From NCBI GenBank assembly GCA_009741485.1, contig VKON01002586.1:29211-93210 (forward strand): DNA of 64,000 bases. The letters run 5' to 3'. A program made the position numbers and the translations under genes. Positions 44,951 through 58,525 of this stretch are shown one piece after another. This DNA is from Malurus cyaneus samueli. Lineage: Eukaryota > Chordata > Aves > Passeriformes > Maluridae. Each line of letters begins with the position of its first letter. Within the stretch, counting starts at the first letter, position 1. The notes beneath the pieces were generated by a model. That model worked only from the letters and a program-made list of their open reading frames with translations. It had not been told where the DNA came from and did no database searches.

Positions 44951-47900
44951 TAATATATATGGGTTCATACAAAAATCAGGGACAGTAAGAAAAAACCACT
45001 TGATAACAAACTCTGTTACTGGAATGTCCGAATTTAACATGGCCACAAAGTATGAATAGAAATATTATCACACTACTCGAAAATAAATCACAAAATACAA
45101 AGCAAAGTACAACTAGATACCAGTGATACACCAGATATTAAACCACCAGCATATACCATAAGGACATACTAAAATATCGCTAATAAAAATCGTCAACAAC
45201 TGGAAACTAATCATAGTGAATGCGAGACGTATCAACAAACCGCTAACAACTTGCAAGCCTCCTGTGATCACATACTCTCCCCTCAGTATCCACGCTGTCA
45301 TCCAAAAACAAAAGATTACTTACATCGTACTCCACGATATCGGCCTACCTCTAAAGCGACATCTAGCATAAAGAAATAGCCTTCGTAATTCCGCCGGAAC
45401 CCAATATACGATAGCCTTGAAAATAGGACATCGCGTGAAATACCCTCCGCTTAAAGAAAAAGTGTACTATCTCACCGGCGACCAGCGCTAACGGACCCGA
45501 CAATACACGGTATACTAAATACAATGTGCATTGTATAGCTGCCTCACATCATGCCTTGAACAACAGTAGACCATGATCCCCTAATAAAAATTATTTAACA
45601 TTAAGCAAAGACACGTTCTTGTGGTCTGGATTCACATCACAACTCACAGCTCGACATCTTGTAACAGGAGTATGTTTGAAGCCTCTCTCTCGCAGTCGCG
45701 AGAGTCGCTCCACCTCTCGTATCCTGTTCTCCAGCATCGCTCTCGATTCACCTTCGGGCTAGGTCATAATATCTCTAACTGGAAGAGCAGAGGTTTCAAA
45801 GGCTACGTAAGTCTTAATAAATAGAATTAATGCTTAGACAATGCCTCTAAACAACCTTTCTCCTAATCAAGGTAATGGCGTCCTAGTCGCGCGATCGTGC
45901 TCGACACGCTCTATATTGTCAACGAGAGTCAGCCCATCTGTCACGCTCTGCCTCAGTTATATAGGTAGATGTCCATCTCATTTTAAGCATGTAGTATAGA
46001 GATGACGGAGATACGTCTCACGTAGATAACTCACTGTAACAAATGCTGCCATCAGACTGCAATGGGCAACAGCTGTAAGTACCTGTCTTGCGCTCGCGCT
46101 CACTGACTCGTAGGCGTATAGCTGTAGGCGCGTAGCAATATATCCAGATTCCATACGTATCTCTCTCCTATTCGCGTCTTCATTCATATCAGATCATCTC
46201 GTATGTGCTGGCACTCCTTTTCAGCTGCTCCCATGTCCCCTGCATTAAACCACGTTTGTGCGATTTTCGGCTGTGTGATTCATTAGCAAAGAGCTATTCT
46301 GCGGCAGGTTTCTTTAGTGTCTCAATGTAAGTCATATCTGTGATTACCCGCAGCAGACGATTACCACGAGAGGCCACCTTCTGGCCCTAGCAGGCAGTTT
46401 CCGATAGTCGTGCTCTCACTCGCATTAGTAAGGGTGTTGTCTTCTGTTCTTTCTCGTCTTCTTCCTATCTTGCTCTCTCTCGCCCTGTTTCTGCATCCAG
46501 AATGGGGGCTCATTCGTGGTGGTGCGGAGCTGCTCCGGATGCTGGGGACAGATGGAGATCCCTTCGCCTTCTGAGATCCCAACCTGCCTGCACTCGCAGA
46601 GATTGGTTGTGTGTGTTGTGATTGCCCAATATTTTCTCGTCCTCAGAGACGATACAGAATGGGCAGCAGATCTATCTCTCTTTAACCACTCTTTAGCCAT
46701 GTGAGGCCTCGTAGATGTGCAATTCTTTGTTAGTCTTAACTTATCTTTAACAGCTGACAGTACTATTTGTCAGGTTCTGATATTATATGCACGGCAGAAG
46801 TGCCGCCCCACCATCTTCCTTCGTGCACCTCGATCCTACTTCTCCCAGGGCCCTCACATAAAATCAGATCCTACTGCCCTCACAAGCAGCAGTATTTCTT
46901 TTCGATAGGTCACGTGCTATATTTTATTGTGACATTAGTCATCCCCCTGTCCCTACTGCCTCCTGTTGCCTCTCTCCACCTTTTTCTCAATCATGTGCAA
47001 GAACGCTTGGCAACAAAGGCTCTAATTTTCGTCTAATACTGATTTCCCAATCCCAAGGATTTCCAGAGAGATCCACAGGCATCCCTGGCTTTATTTCACA
47101 TGGACAGACATCACACCTGGATAGCACTGTACAACCTAGGGCGCAGAGTGACAGGACAGTCCAACAGGATGCAGAGGCACACCAGAAACAGGCTCAAACA
47201 CGTTTGTGTCTTGAGATGTCTGCACTTAATACTGTGGGTGGCGATTCTCACAGGCAGTAGATATTGCATAGGTTGATAAGTGCATGTGCCAATCTTCCCA
47301 GGGGCCGCGCAGTGCATGCGTTTCCTGGAGCAGTCACCCAGAATGGGGAACCGATGTTAACTAGAGTTGAACGACGGAAAACAGCTTTGATTTGTTATCT
47401 TTTTAGTGCTGGCCCGATCACACTGAGACTTTTCCAGCGTTGGCTCTGATTCCTGATTTCGCCCTCGGTAAGTGTAAAAAGTTCCTGAGGAGCGATTCGT
47501 GGACTTAGGAGCGTTAGAAGTCTATAAATAAATGAGAAGAACTGATACTTGGATAAGAAACTAATGAGGAGAGCTAGTATATGTCCAAAGTAGGGTCCCT
47601 GTACGAGCAGGGGGCGTGGGATGGTTGATCGCGGCCGTCCATTACGCGGATATGCTGCACTACGCAAGGCAGGTTGATAACACAGCAGCGGGACGCTTAA
47701 GGAAATGGTCGCTCTAGTGGGCATTGTCCCTCTGCGGCTTCCACAGCAGTGTCCTTTGAGGAGAATCAGCGTTCGTACAATATTTTACGTAAATGTGCTT
47801 GTGCATGCCGACTTTCTCTTTGGATGCACATCCTATGGCGTTCTCTCAAGATGTCTCTTCTTGTATTCACTCGCTAACCTTCCCACCGTATTAAATCACG

Positions 47901-50900
47901 TGATTCTACCACGTAGTTATGGTTACATGGAAAAGCATTATCAGCGACCCCAGAGAGCAGCTCATCTTGCTGCATGCGTAGGAGGGTTTTTTCAGATGCT
48001 TTAAGCTGAGACAACTAGGATACCATAGCTCAAATTACCCCAAATACATGCGTACGTGGAATTTAGTATGTCTATCCTCAACCTGCTTGGCTGCAGTCCA
48101 GGCTGCTCTCTCCACATGCCTCACCAGCGTCTAATACGTGTGTCCTGATGGGAAGCAGGGTCTTTTGAAAAAAGCCTGATTTATCTAAGTATGCTTGGGT
48201 TTTTTGTTTATTTTTTTTCCTGAGAGACTCGAGAAGCTGGTGCTAAAACTACACTCTGCTCTAGAGAAGCTCCCCCAAGAGTTCTCTATCTGCAGAAGAC
48301 CACTGTGACCTCATCTTTTACTCCTGTGCTCAGTAGAGATTACTTCGTCTACATATAACGCATTCCACAAGCGCCGAGGATCTCCTCGCTACCAGCCCAG
48401 ATCATATTTTGATTCCGTGCTGGAGGTATGAGGCCAACGGACAGTTTCCAGCAAAAAATCCTGCAGCCCCTTCGTGAGACCGACGCTTTGTGTCCCCTTT
48501 GCGTAGAACCCTTGTCAAGATGCTCACAGCAGCAACGCACCCAAACCAGCAAACTGCGCTCTGGAGTCGGGAGTAGAGCAATTGGGGAATGAACTAATCA
48601 AGCTGGAGAATGTTGCGAGATTATTTAAGAATATGCGAAGTGTCAGGATTGGGCAACACGATGCTGGTCATGGCATTGTTATGGTAGTCTGAGTACAGTG
48701 ATTCCCTTGCAGACGGCCGCGGCTGAGCAAGGGCGCCGCTTGAAGGGTGTCAAAACCACAGGGCTATGGCAAAACCCACCGTCCACCACTGGGCAGCCAG
48801 GGCTGGGCGGTGGAGGCCGCCAAGGGCCAGCCATGGGCGTCGCTGGAATATTCCCTCTTGAGCTCGACCCACCTCGTCTCCTTCCACCCTGGGAGGCCAC
48901 CAGAGCAATCAGACGGTTGCGGGACCATCCAGTACTCTGTGGTTGTCATCTCTCTGCTATGTGGGAGAACATATTTTGGTGATGTAGGTAACAAGAGATT
49001 ATTCTTTCCGTTTTGGTTTTACATTGTTAGTGGGCGTTAATTTGTTTCTTTCTCATCCAGATACTTCATTTTGCGCCTACTCACTACTCGTACTTAGAGC
49101 ATATGTGCATAGTATCCAAGGAGATGGGCCAAGGAAAGTGGGAGAGAACAAACCAGCCGAGAGGGTGGCGTGTGTTGCTCTTCATGGACTCTCAACGCCT
49201 TGATGACGCAGCATCCATTTGCGAGCAAGAAGACCCTCTCAGCGCACCTGCCTCCCAGTGCATCTTCCATCTCAGGGATAGGGCAGGTCAAAGAAAAAGG
49301 CTTTCTGACCCTCCCAGATGACGAGTGCAATTGCGATTATGCTAGTGGTGTTTTTAGAAGCTGTGGTGGCCAGTCAACGCCAAGGACAGCAAACATTCCC
49401 ATCCTCTGGTTGATTACTCAGAGTAGTCCTCACCTCTCTCAAATTAAAGAAGGTAAGCCTGACTCAGTGTACACATCTGTGGCGGTTAAGGCACATCCGG
49501 CTCAGATCTGAGGTCTGACTCAGATCTTACTCAGAGGAAAATTACGTGGATCAGATTGAAGCATGCGTCATGATGAGATCTTATATATATACTAAGATAG
49601 CAACTGATATCGGCGCCAAGTAAGATCTCCATATGGATCTGTGCTGCCAGAGCATAAGAGAACATGCGAGTTGCTTTGGATAGGTGGACAGTCGCAGCCC
49701 TAGTTCGCGCGACAGTTGATGGATCAGTCTATCGCTAATTTCAAGAGGGTAAAGGCTCTTTTGGAGATGTTGAGACTATCCAGTCATTGACCTCCTCTCT
49801 TCGGACAGGCTTCGCAAGACATGATATGAGGCGTCAATCATTCCTGGAATACATTCTTTTCACAGTTAGTGGCTTCTCCTGTGATTGGTGGACAGTGCTT
49901 TTTATATAGCAGCATGGTGCCTATGCTTGTTGCCGCAAGACCTCCTGCACGCACCAGGGATGAAACAAAGAGGAAATTATCCTCGCGTGGGTTTTATGAA
50001 GAATAAACTGATGATCTGTCGGCTACTCTTGTAGGGATGAGTGTATGGTAAGAGGATCTTTATTTTGGCGTGGGTGCTGTTTCAGATGGACTCATCGATT
50101 CTCAAGCATGAATGTGAGTGGGATTGCAAATTATGAAAATCAAAGGGTTATATTCTCTGGGGCAAACCCATGGCTACTGACGTGATTCAGAGTGAGCCAC
50201 CAGTGGGAGCTGCTACAGGATATGATGGTTCTAAGCTAGTTAGAGCTGCTTCGCACCAGTAACAAGTAGCCTAGCGTAGGCTGCTGCTGTTCACAGTGCA
50301 ATGATAACTTTCTTGCCATGTTAGCGTACGACAAACATAGCTTTGATTTTGACTGAACATAATGCCTCTTCTGGTCTCCTGTTATCTCTTGTGAATGAGG
50401 ACGGACGTATCAAGATGCTTTACTCATCATGAGCTCCTTTCACGAGTACTGCGACATGAGTCATGTGTAAACACGGCTGCCAGAAAACTTGTGATAACTG
50501 TACACATCACGAATTGCGGGGAAGTTGTATCCTTTGTTGTTTACTCACCGGCGCAGTTGCTGCGTTGCCAATCGCCAATGCCACGCGAATCCTGCCTGTA
50601 GCGCACAATATGTGCCTTTTGGTGAACAGAATCAACAAGGAAGGGGTAGAGCTGGGTTGAATATACAATAAGCATATCATCGAGGCACATATATGCTAAT
50701 AAGGCCAGCTCCGTTAACATCTCTGCTACTGGAGTCCAAACTCGAGTGACCTTTTTTGGCCTCCTGAGGCGCAGCGTTCCTCAGTGCTACCTTATAGCCT
50801 GCTGAGACTGAATATATTCAGCTCACCAGGGAAGAAACCCCCTGGGCAGGGACCTCTCTCGAATCAGTTCTCGTTAAATACGGTTAGGTGGTTCCTAAAT

Positions 50901-51875
50901 CACTGTGCTTCAATACAGGGTATTATAGTGCCCGAGTTCACAATGGTACTATCGGGGCTGTTAGACAGGAGCAGAGGGGATCTCAGGGAGCAATATAGCG
51001 TGGTGGCACAATTTGCTTCAATGCGGTAGACGACTGATTCATATAGTTCACACTGGTCTGGATGCACAATCTAACGCTGAGGCAAGACAAGGTTGATAAT
51101 AGGAAATATTTCTTGCGCGATGCTGGGATTGAACTAGTATGAATGTAAAGGTCAACACTAATTGATAGGGTTCTGATGTGCGCGACCCGCACCCTAGATG
51201 CCGAACAGCGCATCTTTCGGTGGCAGGGCATGAAACAGTGCCCCCCTCGAGAAAGCGCTGAGAACAGCTCTTGTCTCAAGTTCGTGAGGAGTCACGGATG
51301 CCTCCTACTGAGATTCATAGTCTAGGCGCTTTAGTGGATTAGAGATTCCACTCCAGCATGGGTCGTGCCTTCTTACACTATGTTTTTCTTTGCTCCTTTT
51401 TCTATATATTTGGCTTGCCTCTAGCCATCGCGACATAGCGCAAGAAGGCCGTTATGTTCGTTAGATCCTGACTACTCAGTCTAGGGTTCTAGCGTACGAT
51501 GATATGGGTGTGCTCAGTGCTATACCTCCACGACTTCTAGATCGGCAGCTATGTACCTTTTGCCTTCCATCTATGCCTCGGCTTCGCTTGACAGAAGAGA
51601 CGAGCGTGATGGTACGAACGCGAGAGGAGAGGCCCGAGGACTGCCCAGCGTGCTGTTGTCCTTTTCCACCGCCGCTCCCAAAATGACAGGTCTAGTGGCG
51701 CTGTCGGCCCAGAGCTGTGTTCGAGCTTGCTCGGGCTCAAGAACATAGAGGTCCTTTCCCAGTGTGGAATATCCTTCGGGCCGAATTCTCGAGAAATGAA
51801 CACAAAAGACACACCAAGGAAGATGTTCCCGTTCGCTAAGCAGTGTTCATTTCTAATAGAGAATCTTTTTGGACA
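44950..51875. other. Low-quality-looking block without partner
   Basis: Sequence character changes: CpG-rich random-looking words, short broken frames and no array. It resembles the degraded A1 block. Islands such as 48730-48960 and 49100-49330 look more natural. I could not align it to any other part of the window in either orientation by eye. No gene is supported. Confidence 0.55.
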
Positions 51876-51939
51876 GGAAATCACTCCGTGGTGGACCAGC
51901 TAGGGCGTTGGAATAGGGAATGCCGCTGCCACGTGGGTG

Positions 51940-52140
51940 CTGGTAGAGAGCGAGGGTGAGAGAGGGAAGGGAAGCAGCCACGAGTTGAGTTCCTTGGTCA
52001 CTGCTGGACACTGGGGGTGAGTGTGTCCAGCTAGGGGCTCGGGGTGCTGGAGAGGAGAGGGTGGCAAGGGAGGGAACAGCCACGCGATTGAGTGGTCCCC
52101 TTGGTCAGGTGTGGTGCTGGGCAGTGACCGTTTTCCAGGC
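51940..52140. repeat. ~99-bp minisatellite (right arm)
   Basis: About two units, complement of 35655-36045, with inserted bases such as AGTTGAGTTCC. It is the innermost recognisable part of the right arm. Confidence 0.85.
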
Positions 52141-53103
52141 GTGCGGGCTGCGGGGTGCTTTGGCCCGGTTCCCTCGTCCCTGCAAACATCCCTTGGGGCT
52201 TTCTCGGAAACCCGGATCTCCTAAAGGACCCAAATGTGAGCCAGGTGGGTGCATGGGATGAGCAGAGAGGATTCAGAGAATCAGAAGCAATCTGAAGAGG
52301 GCAAACCCATGAAGGTGTCACAGACACAATCAAACATTTGGGCTGATCCCAAATTTCATCTCTTTGAGTCTGATTTGGCTGTCACAGGCACGAGGGCTGA
52401 GCTGTGACTGTGCTGGGGGCTGGCACTGCAGACAGAGGGATGGATTCACTCTGCAAAGTCTGCAAGTTGATCACTGTCCCCTTTTGTGAGATGGAATATC
52501 CTTGTCAGACAAGGGGTCCTTTCTAATCCATCGTCTGTGCTACACAGGGGAACAAGAATTGGATGGAAATGTTACCCAGATATTCTGAATAAAACTAAAA
52601 GAGTTTTGCAGATACATTGAAATCTTTCTCCTCCAGACCATGAATCACAGTTTAACCAGAAGAGAGGATTAAGCTCATATCTTTTGGGCCAGTAATGTGC
52701 TTCAAAGGGCACACAAGCCACTGAGGTCTCCAGTGACTCTTTGTCTTACTTTTATTAAATACTTCATCACTCTAGAAAACACCTCAGAGCTTGTTACAGC
52801 TGAAGGCAGCTTTAAAATATGGTAATAGAATGCAGCACAATGACATATCCATTTTCCATTTCTCCATCCCGGCTGCAGAACAAGGACACTCATGACTGAT
52901 GTGTTGGGGTGTCTGGGAGCTGCTCCTCGCTCCCAATGCCATTTGGCTGTTCCCTTCATGAGTCCCTTCAGAAGGAAATTTTACATGACACTCAATATTC
53001 CAGGAATGGTTTTCTCCTTTCCAGGTAAATAATTTGCAAATATTGCCCAATTTTTGTAGGAACGGGGTGTTCCATGCAGAGGAAAATGATGGGCTGTGGT
53101 CTG

Positions 53104-53245
53104 ATCACAGAATGGTTTGGGTGGGAAGAGACCTTAAAGCTCATCTGATTCCCTGAATTTCCACTGGACCAGGCTGCTCTGAGCCCCTCCAGCCTTGCCT
53201 GGAACATTTCCACTCTCATTTCAGTGCAGGGCTTGAGCCAGACCA
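53104..53245 (-). mobile_element. CR1: CR1 LINE 3'-end fragment (right arm)
   Basis: ATCACAGAATGGTTTGGGTG, GGAAGAGACCTTAAAGCTCA, then CCAGGCTGCTCTGAGCCCC: counterpart of 34585-34745. The start of the match is cleaner here than in the left arm. Confidence 0.87.
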
Positions 53246-55129
53246 ACACCAAAGTGCAGGAGACGGACAGGGAGAGCTGCTGAGCTTTTCCTGCTGAAAT
53301 TCATAGATGGCTGTACTGGATACACAGCAAACACATCTATTCCTGCAATTCAACGATAATTCCATAGCTCCCAATGAACTGGGAAATAGTTGTGCTTGTT
53401 GAAAGCATTTTATTGCCATGCAGAACTTTGGATTATTTAATCAAAGCCAGAAGCGTAGCTCCACGAGCAGTTTAAACTCCTAAATCTTGATACACCCACT
53501 GGAGTTGGCTTTCGTTCCGAAGAGCTGAGGTTTGGAAAGCTTCTATTTTCAGATATAAGTAGGATTTTTTGTGACAAACTCTCACCCCTCCTTAGAAAGT
53601 GTCCTTTCCCCTGAGGGGAGCAGAGCCATCCCATCCCTGTGTCCCCGTGCTGGATCTGGGTGTGAGCAGAGGCTGCCTTGGGCTGGGTCACAGCATCATC
53701 CTCTCCTGGAATATTTTGGATATTTTTGTTTTTTCCCAATACCAAAAACCACTTTGTCACCCAGTGGCCATTTTGCTCCCAGCAGGGGCACATCCTCAGA
53801 ACTGAGATGGGAAATCTTGTAGAGGAGAAAATACATCCTGATCAACAGGAGAAAGCAAAAACCACAACACGTGTCAGGATTGAGGTGGCCGAGAGCAGCC
53901 CCAGCGAATGTTGAACCTTTCCACACACAGCAGGTTCTGGAAAGGGAATCTTTGTGAAAGCTCACCTTCCCGCAGGGCAGGTGACGGTGCTCAGCAGTGC
54001 TGTGGTTCTCCCTTTGCTGTGAGCTCTCTTTTATCTCAGCCCCGTTCCGAGGGAGCTCAGACAAAGCCGGAGCTGAGCTGGAGGAGCTGGAGAATGGATG
54101 GCGTCTGCATGTTGTGCATTATCAGAGCATCGCCAATGGAAACGTGGAGGATGGCACTACCTCGTTAGTTTGCCAACTGATCCTGCCAGGGCTCAGCCTG
54201 CAGCTCGTGTTTCAGCTCCTCTGGGGCTGCAGATGCCCATCTGCAGTCTCATCAATTGTGGGGCTAAAAGCCACAGAATTTTGGAAATGTGAAACATTGG
54301 ATCTGTTAATCTGCGCCTCAGACGTGCTGGCTGGAAAGGGAGCAGCTATTTTTGTGCAAACGGTGCACAGAGATAAAAAAGAGGTTTGCTATTAGTTCAC
54401 AGTTAATTACACAATTCCCTGGGCCTTGCAGTGCTTTTCCACGATGCAGGTCTCCAGTGGGAAGGTGCCTAATCCCTGCCTCCTCAGCTGTCACCCTGTG
54501 CTCTGGGCAGTGCCTGTGGCTCCTGTTTGGGGTTGGGGCAGTGACAGAGCTCAGAGCTCTGCCCAAATCTCCATCATTTCCCATCTCACAGCAGCTTTTG
54601 TTACAGGGATGGGCCAAACATCACCCCGAGAGAGAACCTGGGAGCTTCCCCGTGTCCCCCTCACACAGACACTGCTTTAGACATCGGTTAAATTCTGCCC
54701 ATGGTGCTGAGAAATGAGGCTCATTCCATTCTCTACAGGCAGTGGCAGCTGATTCTTGGGCCAGGACACCAGGGGAAGGAGCAAAGGAAAGTCTCTGCTG
54801 CTGCAGTGAGGGTCGTGAGGAGTCGTTCTGGATAATGCTGAATCTCCTGTACTGTTTATAAAGGACATTGCACTGGTCCCACACTGCCCGTGTTGCTGCT
54901 GGCACCCGGTCCCCTGGCCAAGGTCTCCTCCTGCCCATGGCACTCAATTCCGTGCACAGAAAATACAGATAAGAAATGAATCTGAGAAACAAGAGCAGAA
55001 AGGGCTCTAAAGGGGCCTGCAAAGGCTGGAGAGGGACCTCTGACACGAACCTGAGAGGGACAGGACCCAGGGAATGGGGTGAGCATGCCCAGGCAGGATG
55101 GGTGGGATCTGAGGAATTGGGATTAGTTC

Positions 55130-55338
55130 TGCTTGGGATGGAATTGCAGCCCTATTCCCTTTGGGATGCCCAGGCCAGGCTGGACATTGGGGACCCTGGG
55201 ACAATGGGAGGGGTCCCTGGCATGATGGGGTGTGGATGGGGTGGATTTGCAGGTCCTTTCCACCCTAAACCACTCGGACGTTTCTGTGATTTCTGAAGTC
55301 TGTCCATTAACATCTGCTATGATCTATGATTCTGTGAT
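55130..55338 (+). mobile_element. CR1: CR1 LINE 3' end (right arm)
   Basis: GCCCAGGCCAGGCTGGACAT, GGGAGGGGTCCCTGGCATG, GGTCCTTTCCACCCTAAACC and GATCTATGATTCTGTGAT at the end. It is the counterpart of 32538-32745 and clearer than it. Confidence 0.88.
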
Positions 55339-55454
55339 ATTGAGGAAAGATTTAATTGCAAAAAGCAACTGTCAAGTCTCAGGAATAATTGCTGCACTGA
55401 AGGGATGCACGAGTGGGACATGGGAGGGGCAGCAGTGGAAGGGCCTGGCCATGG

Positions 55455-56112
55455 TCACAGCCCCCAAAATGCACATCCCCATCATCTGCTCCATTCCATG
55501 GGTCACAGCCTCCAAAATGCACATCCCCATCATCTGCTCCCCTCCATGGTCACAGTCCCAAAATGCACATCCCCATCATCTGCTCCCCTCCATGGTCACA
55601 GCCCCCAAAATGCACGCAAGTCCCCATCATCTGCTCCATTCCATTGGTAACGTCCCCAAAATTGCAACCATCCCCATCATCTGCTCCCCTCCATGGGTCA
55701 CAGTCCCCATGCACATCCCCATCATCTGCTCCCCTCCATGGTCACAGCCCCAAAATGCACATCCCCATCATCTGCTCCATTCCATGGTTCACAAGTCCCC
55801 CAAAATGCACATCCCCTCATCTGCTCCCTTCCATGGTCACAGCTCCCAATATGCACATCCCCATCATCATGCCCCCTTCCATGGGTCACAGTCCCAAATG
55901 CAATCCCCATCATCTGCTCCCCTCCATGGGTCACAGTCCCAAAATGCACATCCCCATCATCTGCTCCCCTCCACGGTCACAGCCCCAAAATGCACATCCC
56001 CATCATCTGCTCCCCTCCATGGTCACAGTCCCAAAATGCACATCCCATCATCTGCTCCCCTCCATGGGTCACAGCCCAAAATGCACATCCCCATCATCTG
56101 CTCCCCTCCCTG
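55455..56112. repeat. 47-bp minisatellite (right arm)
   Basis: About fourteen units of CCCCATCATCTGCTCCCCTC, CATGGTCACAGTCCCAAAAT and GCACAT, complement of 31615-32330. Variants with CTCCATTCCATGG are interspersed. Confidence 0.93.
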
Positions 56113-56234
56113 GGCTCTGTTTGCCTCTCACAGCTCCCTGCAGGCACCCAGAGCTCAGGCAGGGATTCCCCTCCAGGAATTCGGGTGTTTGTCCCATGGG
56201 TCCGGGTCTTTCTCATCAGGGACAGTGCAATTCT

Positions 56235-56312
56235 GATCCCCTTTGTAATTCTGATTTCCCTTTGTAATTCTGAATCCCCTTTGTAATTCTGACCCCTTTG
56301 TATTCTGATTCC
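56235..56312. repeat. 19-bp short tandem repeat (right arm)
   Basis: Four units of CCCTTTGTAATTCTGA type, complement of 31425-31492, with small losses. Confidence 0.85.
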
Positions 56313-56654
56313 CTTGAAGACCTGTACATGGTCTGACCACTGCTATCTGAATAACTCCTTTGTCTCCACCACTTTGCTCCAAGGCTTGGCCTGTTATTTG
56401 AGATCCATGCACATGACTGGAAATGTAAGAAAATGTTTATGTGGACTTAATTTGTTTTCCTGCTTTTTGACCTGTGCTTCCAACTCCCTATTGTACCTCC
56501 CTGCATCAACTGTTTGATATTATGAAGATGTTACTTTCTATTTACATTTAATTTCACCTCTAAGCTTCTTGCAGATTTTATATCTCTTCACATTATTTGG
56601 GCTATTTACAGGGATTTCCAAAGCGGAGAAACTTTTGGCATTCATTTCACAGAT

Positions 56655-56800
56655 CCAATCACAGAGTATTTTGTGTTGGAAGGGAACTCAAAGCTCATCC
56701 AGTGCACACTTCCACAATCCCAGGCTGCCCGAGCCCCAATGCCTGGCCTTTTCCTCAATTTCCACCGTAGTTTGTCTTCACACCCTGCACTGAAAGCACT
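56655..56800 (-). mobile_element. CR1: CR1 LINE 3'-end fragment (right arm)
   Basis: ATCCAATCACAGAGTATTTTG, GTTGGAAGGGAACTCAAAGC and CCCCAATGCCTGGCC, complement of 30935-31082. Confidence 0.8.
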
Positions 56801-57117
56801 GAGAACGGGCTGAACTGAAGGCAGCTGGTATTTGAAGTTTAATGCAGAGAGCTGAGCCCAGTTCAGCGTGTCCCGAGCCCAGTCTGGACCCAGCCACAGC
56901 ACAGGAATCATCTCACTGCCCGGCTTTGGAGCTCTGCAGGCTGAGCAGGGGCCGTTTGTGTCCCCTTCCACTGACATAATCTGCTTCAAAATCCGCTGTT
57001 CCCGGCTCGGGGCTCTCGTGGCATCTCTGCCCTCTCCATTGCTCGGGCAGCAGCAGCAGCCCGGGAGGAGCTTTGGCTGCTGTGACCGGCACGGGGCGGG
57101 GGCTGTGCCGCCTGCGT

Positions 57118-57520
57118 GGGACAGCGGGGAGAGAGGGGAGAGAGGGGACAGTGGGGACAAAGGGACAGAGGGAGAGAGGGGACAGACGGGACAGAGGGGA
57201 AGAGGGGGACCAGCGGGATAGCGGGATAGCGGGGGAGAGGGGACAGGGGACAGCGGGACAGTGGGAACAGAGGGGACAGAGGGGACAGAGGGAGAGAGGG
57301 ACAGAGGGGAGAGAGGGGAAACGAGAGGGGACAGAGGGAGAGAGGGACAGGGGGACAGAGGGGAGAGAGGGGACAGAGGGGAGAGAGGGGACAGAGGGGA
57401 CAGAGGGGAGAGAGGGACAGAGGGGAGAGAGGGGAACAGAGGGGACATGATGGGACAGAGGACAGCGGGGAGAGAGGGACAGCGGGACAGAGGGGACAGC
57501 GGGAGAAAAGGGGACAGAGG
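57118..57520. repeat. GGGACAG / GGGGAGAG array (right arm)
   Basis: Units GGGGACAGAG and GGGGAGAGAG, complement of 30150-30606. G runs on the + strand fit the G-quadruplex pattern repeatedly. Spurious frames rich in Gly, Arg and Glu run through it. Confidence 0.93.
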
Positions 57521-57654
57521 GACAATTATGTGCAGGGAGTTTGGAGGGAGTTTTCCTGCACAGCTTTTACAAGTGTCACGTTCCTCGCTGAGGGAAAGGC
57601 AATGTCTGCTTCAGACACGGGGAGGATCGGCGAGCGGCACTGCCTGCGGACCCC

Positions 57655-57740
57655 GGCCCCATCCCAGTCCCAATCCCAGTCCTCAATCCCATCCCCATCC
57701 ATCCCATCCCATCCCCATCCCATCCCCAATCCCATCTGGC
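57655..57740 (-). repeat. Contracted ATCCCC hexamer array (right arm)
   Basis: About fourteen units of ATCCCA / ATCCCC, complement of 29701-30010 but less than a third as long. The interrupting segment of the left copy is absent. Confidence 0.85.
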
Positions 57741-58409
57741 CGAGGTGCAGCCCCGGACCGTGCCCCGCTCCCCCGACAGCCTCTGTGCCACCCTTAGCGC
57801 TGCATGGGCATTGCCAGCTCCTTCTCTGTCATCCACACTCCTCCTTCCTCTTTTGCTGCCTCACCAGTGAATTTCCATCTCTGCTATGCACGGGAAAATG
57901 GCATTTTCCTGCCTTGCTGCCACTGTTTATGATTTTCTCACTCTATTTTTAATCAGGGCAGCCTCTGGTTCATGTCATGCAGAGACACGTCCGGTGTCTA
58001 GCTGCTCCCTGCAGACTCCCTGAACACGATTTCCACCACTGATTGGTGTTTTCTGATGCTCTGCATAATGGAGCCTTCCCAAATACACATTCTCTCCTTG
58101 ATTCTCTGTCGAGGCTCTGTAATTTTACATCTCTGACGCCTTTGATTCCTTGATGAGGAGTCACCACGTGCCCCGTCTCTGCTGAGAATGCCGATTCTCC
58201 GCACATGCCCGGTCCTGCCCAGCACAGCCCCGACCCACCGGCACCCCCGGCTCGGCTGCTCCGGGAGCTCAGGGACAAATTAAATCACCGGGATGCTTTT
58301 CAGCGGATCTCAGAAATTACACACTTGGCAGTGCCTGAAAGGGCACCAAACGCCAAACACTGCACTCGCAGCCTCTCGAAGTATCGTGGCGACTGCTTCG
58401 TCCCGTGTA

Positions 58410-58525
58410 GAGTTCTGCTGAAATCCAAGATTTCCTTGCTAAAATCCAGATTCTGCTGAATCCAGAGCTCTGCTAAAACCAGAGTTTCTGCTGAAATCCA
58501 GATTCTGCTGAATCCTGCTCCGCCG
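58410..58525. repeat. 18-bp minisatellite (right arm)
   Basis: Six irregular units of TTCTGCTGAAATCCAGA type, complement of 28868-29033. Confidence 0.85.

Noticed and set aside
45687..45704. Perfect hairpin CTCTCGC-AGTC-GCGAGAG
   Set aside because: It is short, isolated and inside the low-quality block. There is no T run or RNA-gene context.
49501..49512. Perfect palindrome CTCAGATCTGAG
   Set aside because: A 12-bp palindrome is expected by chance at this scale, and the sequence here is unreliable.
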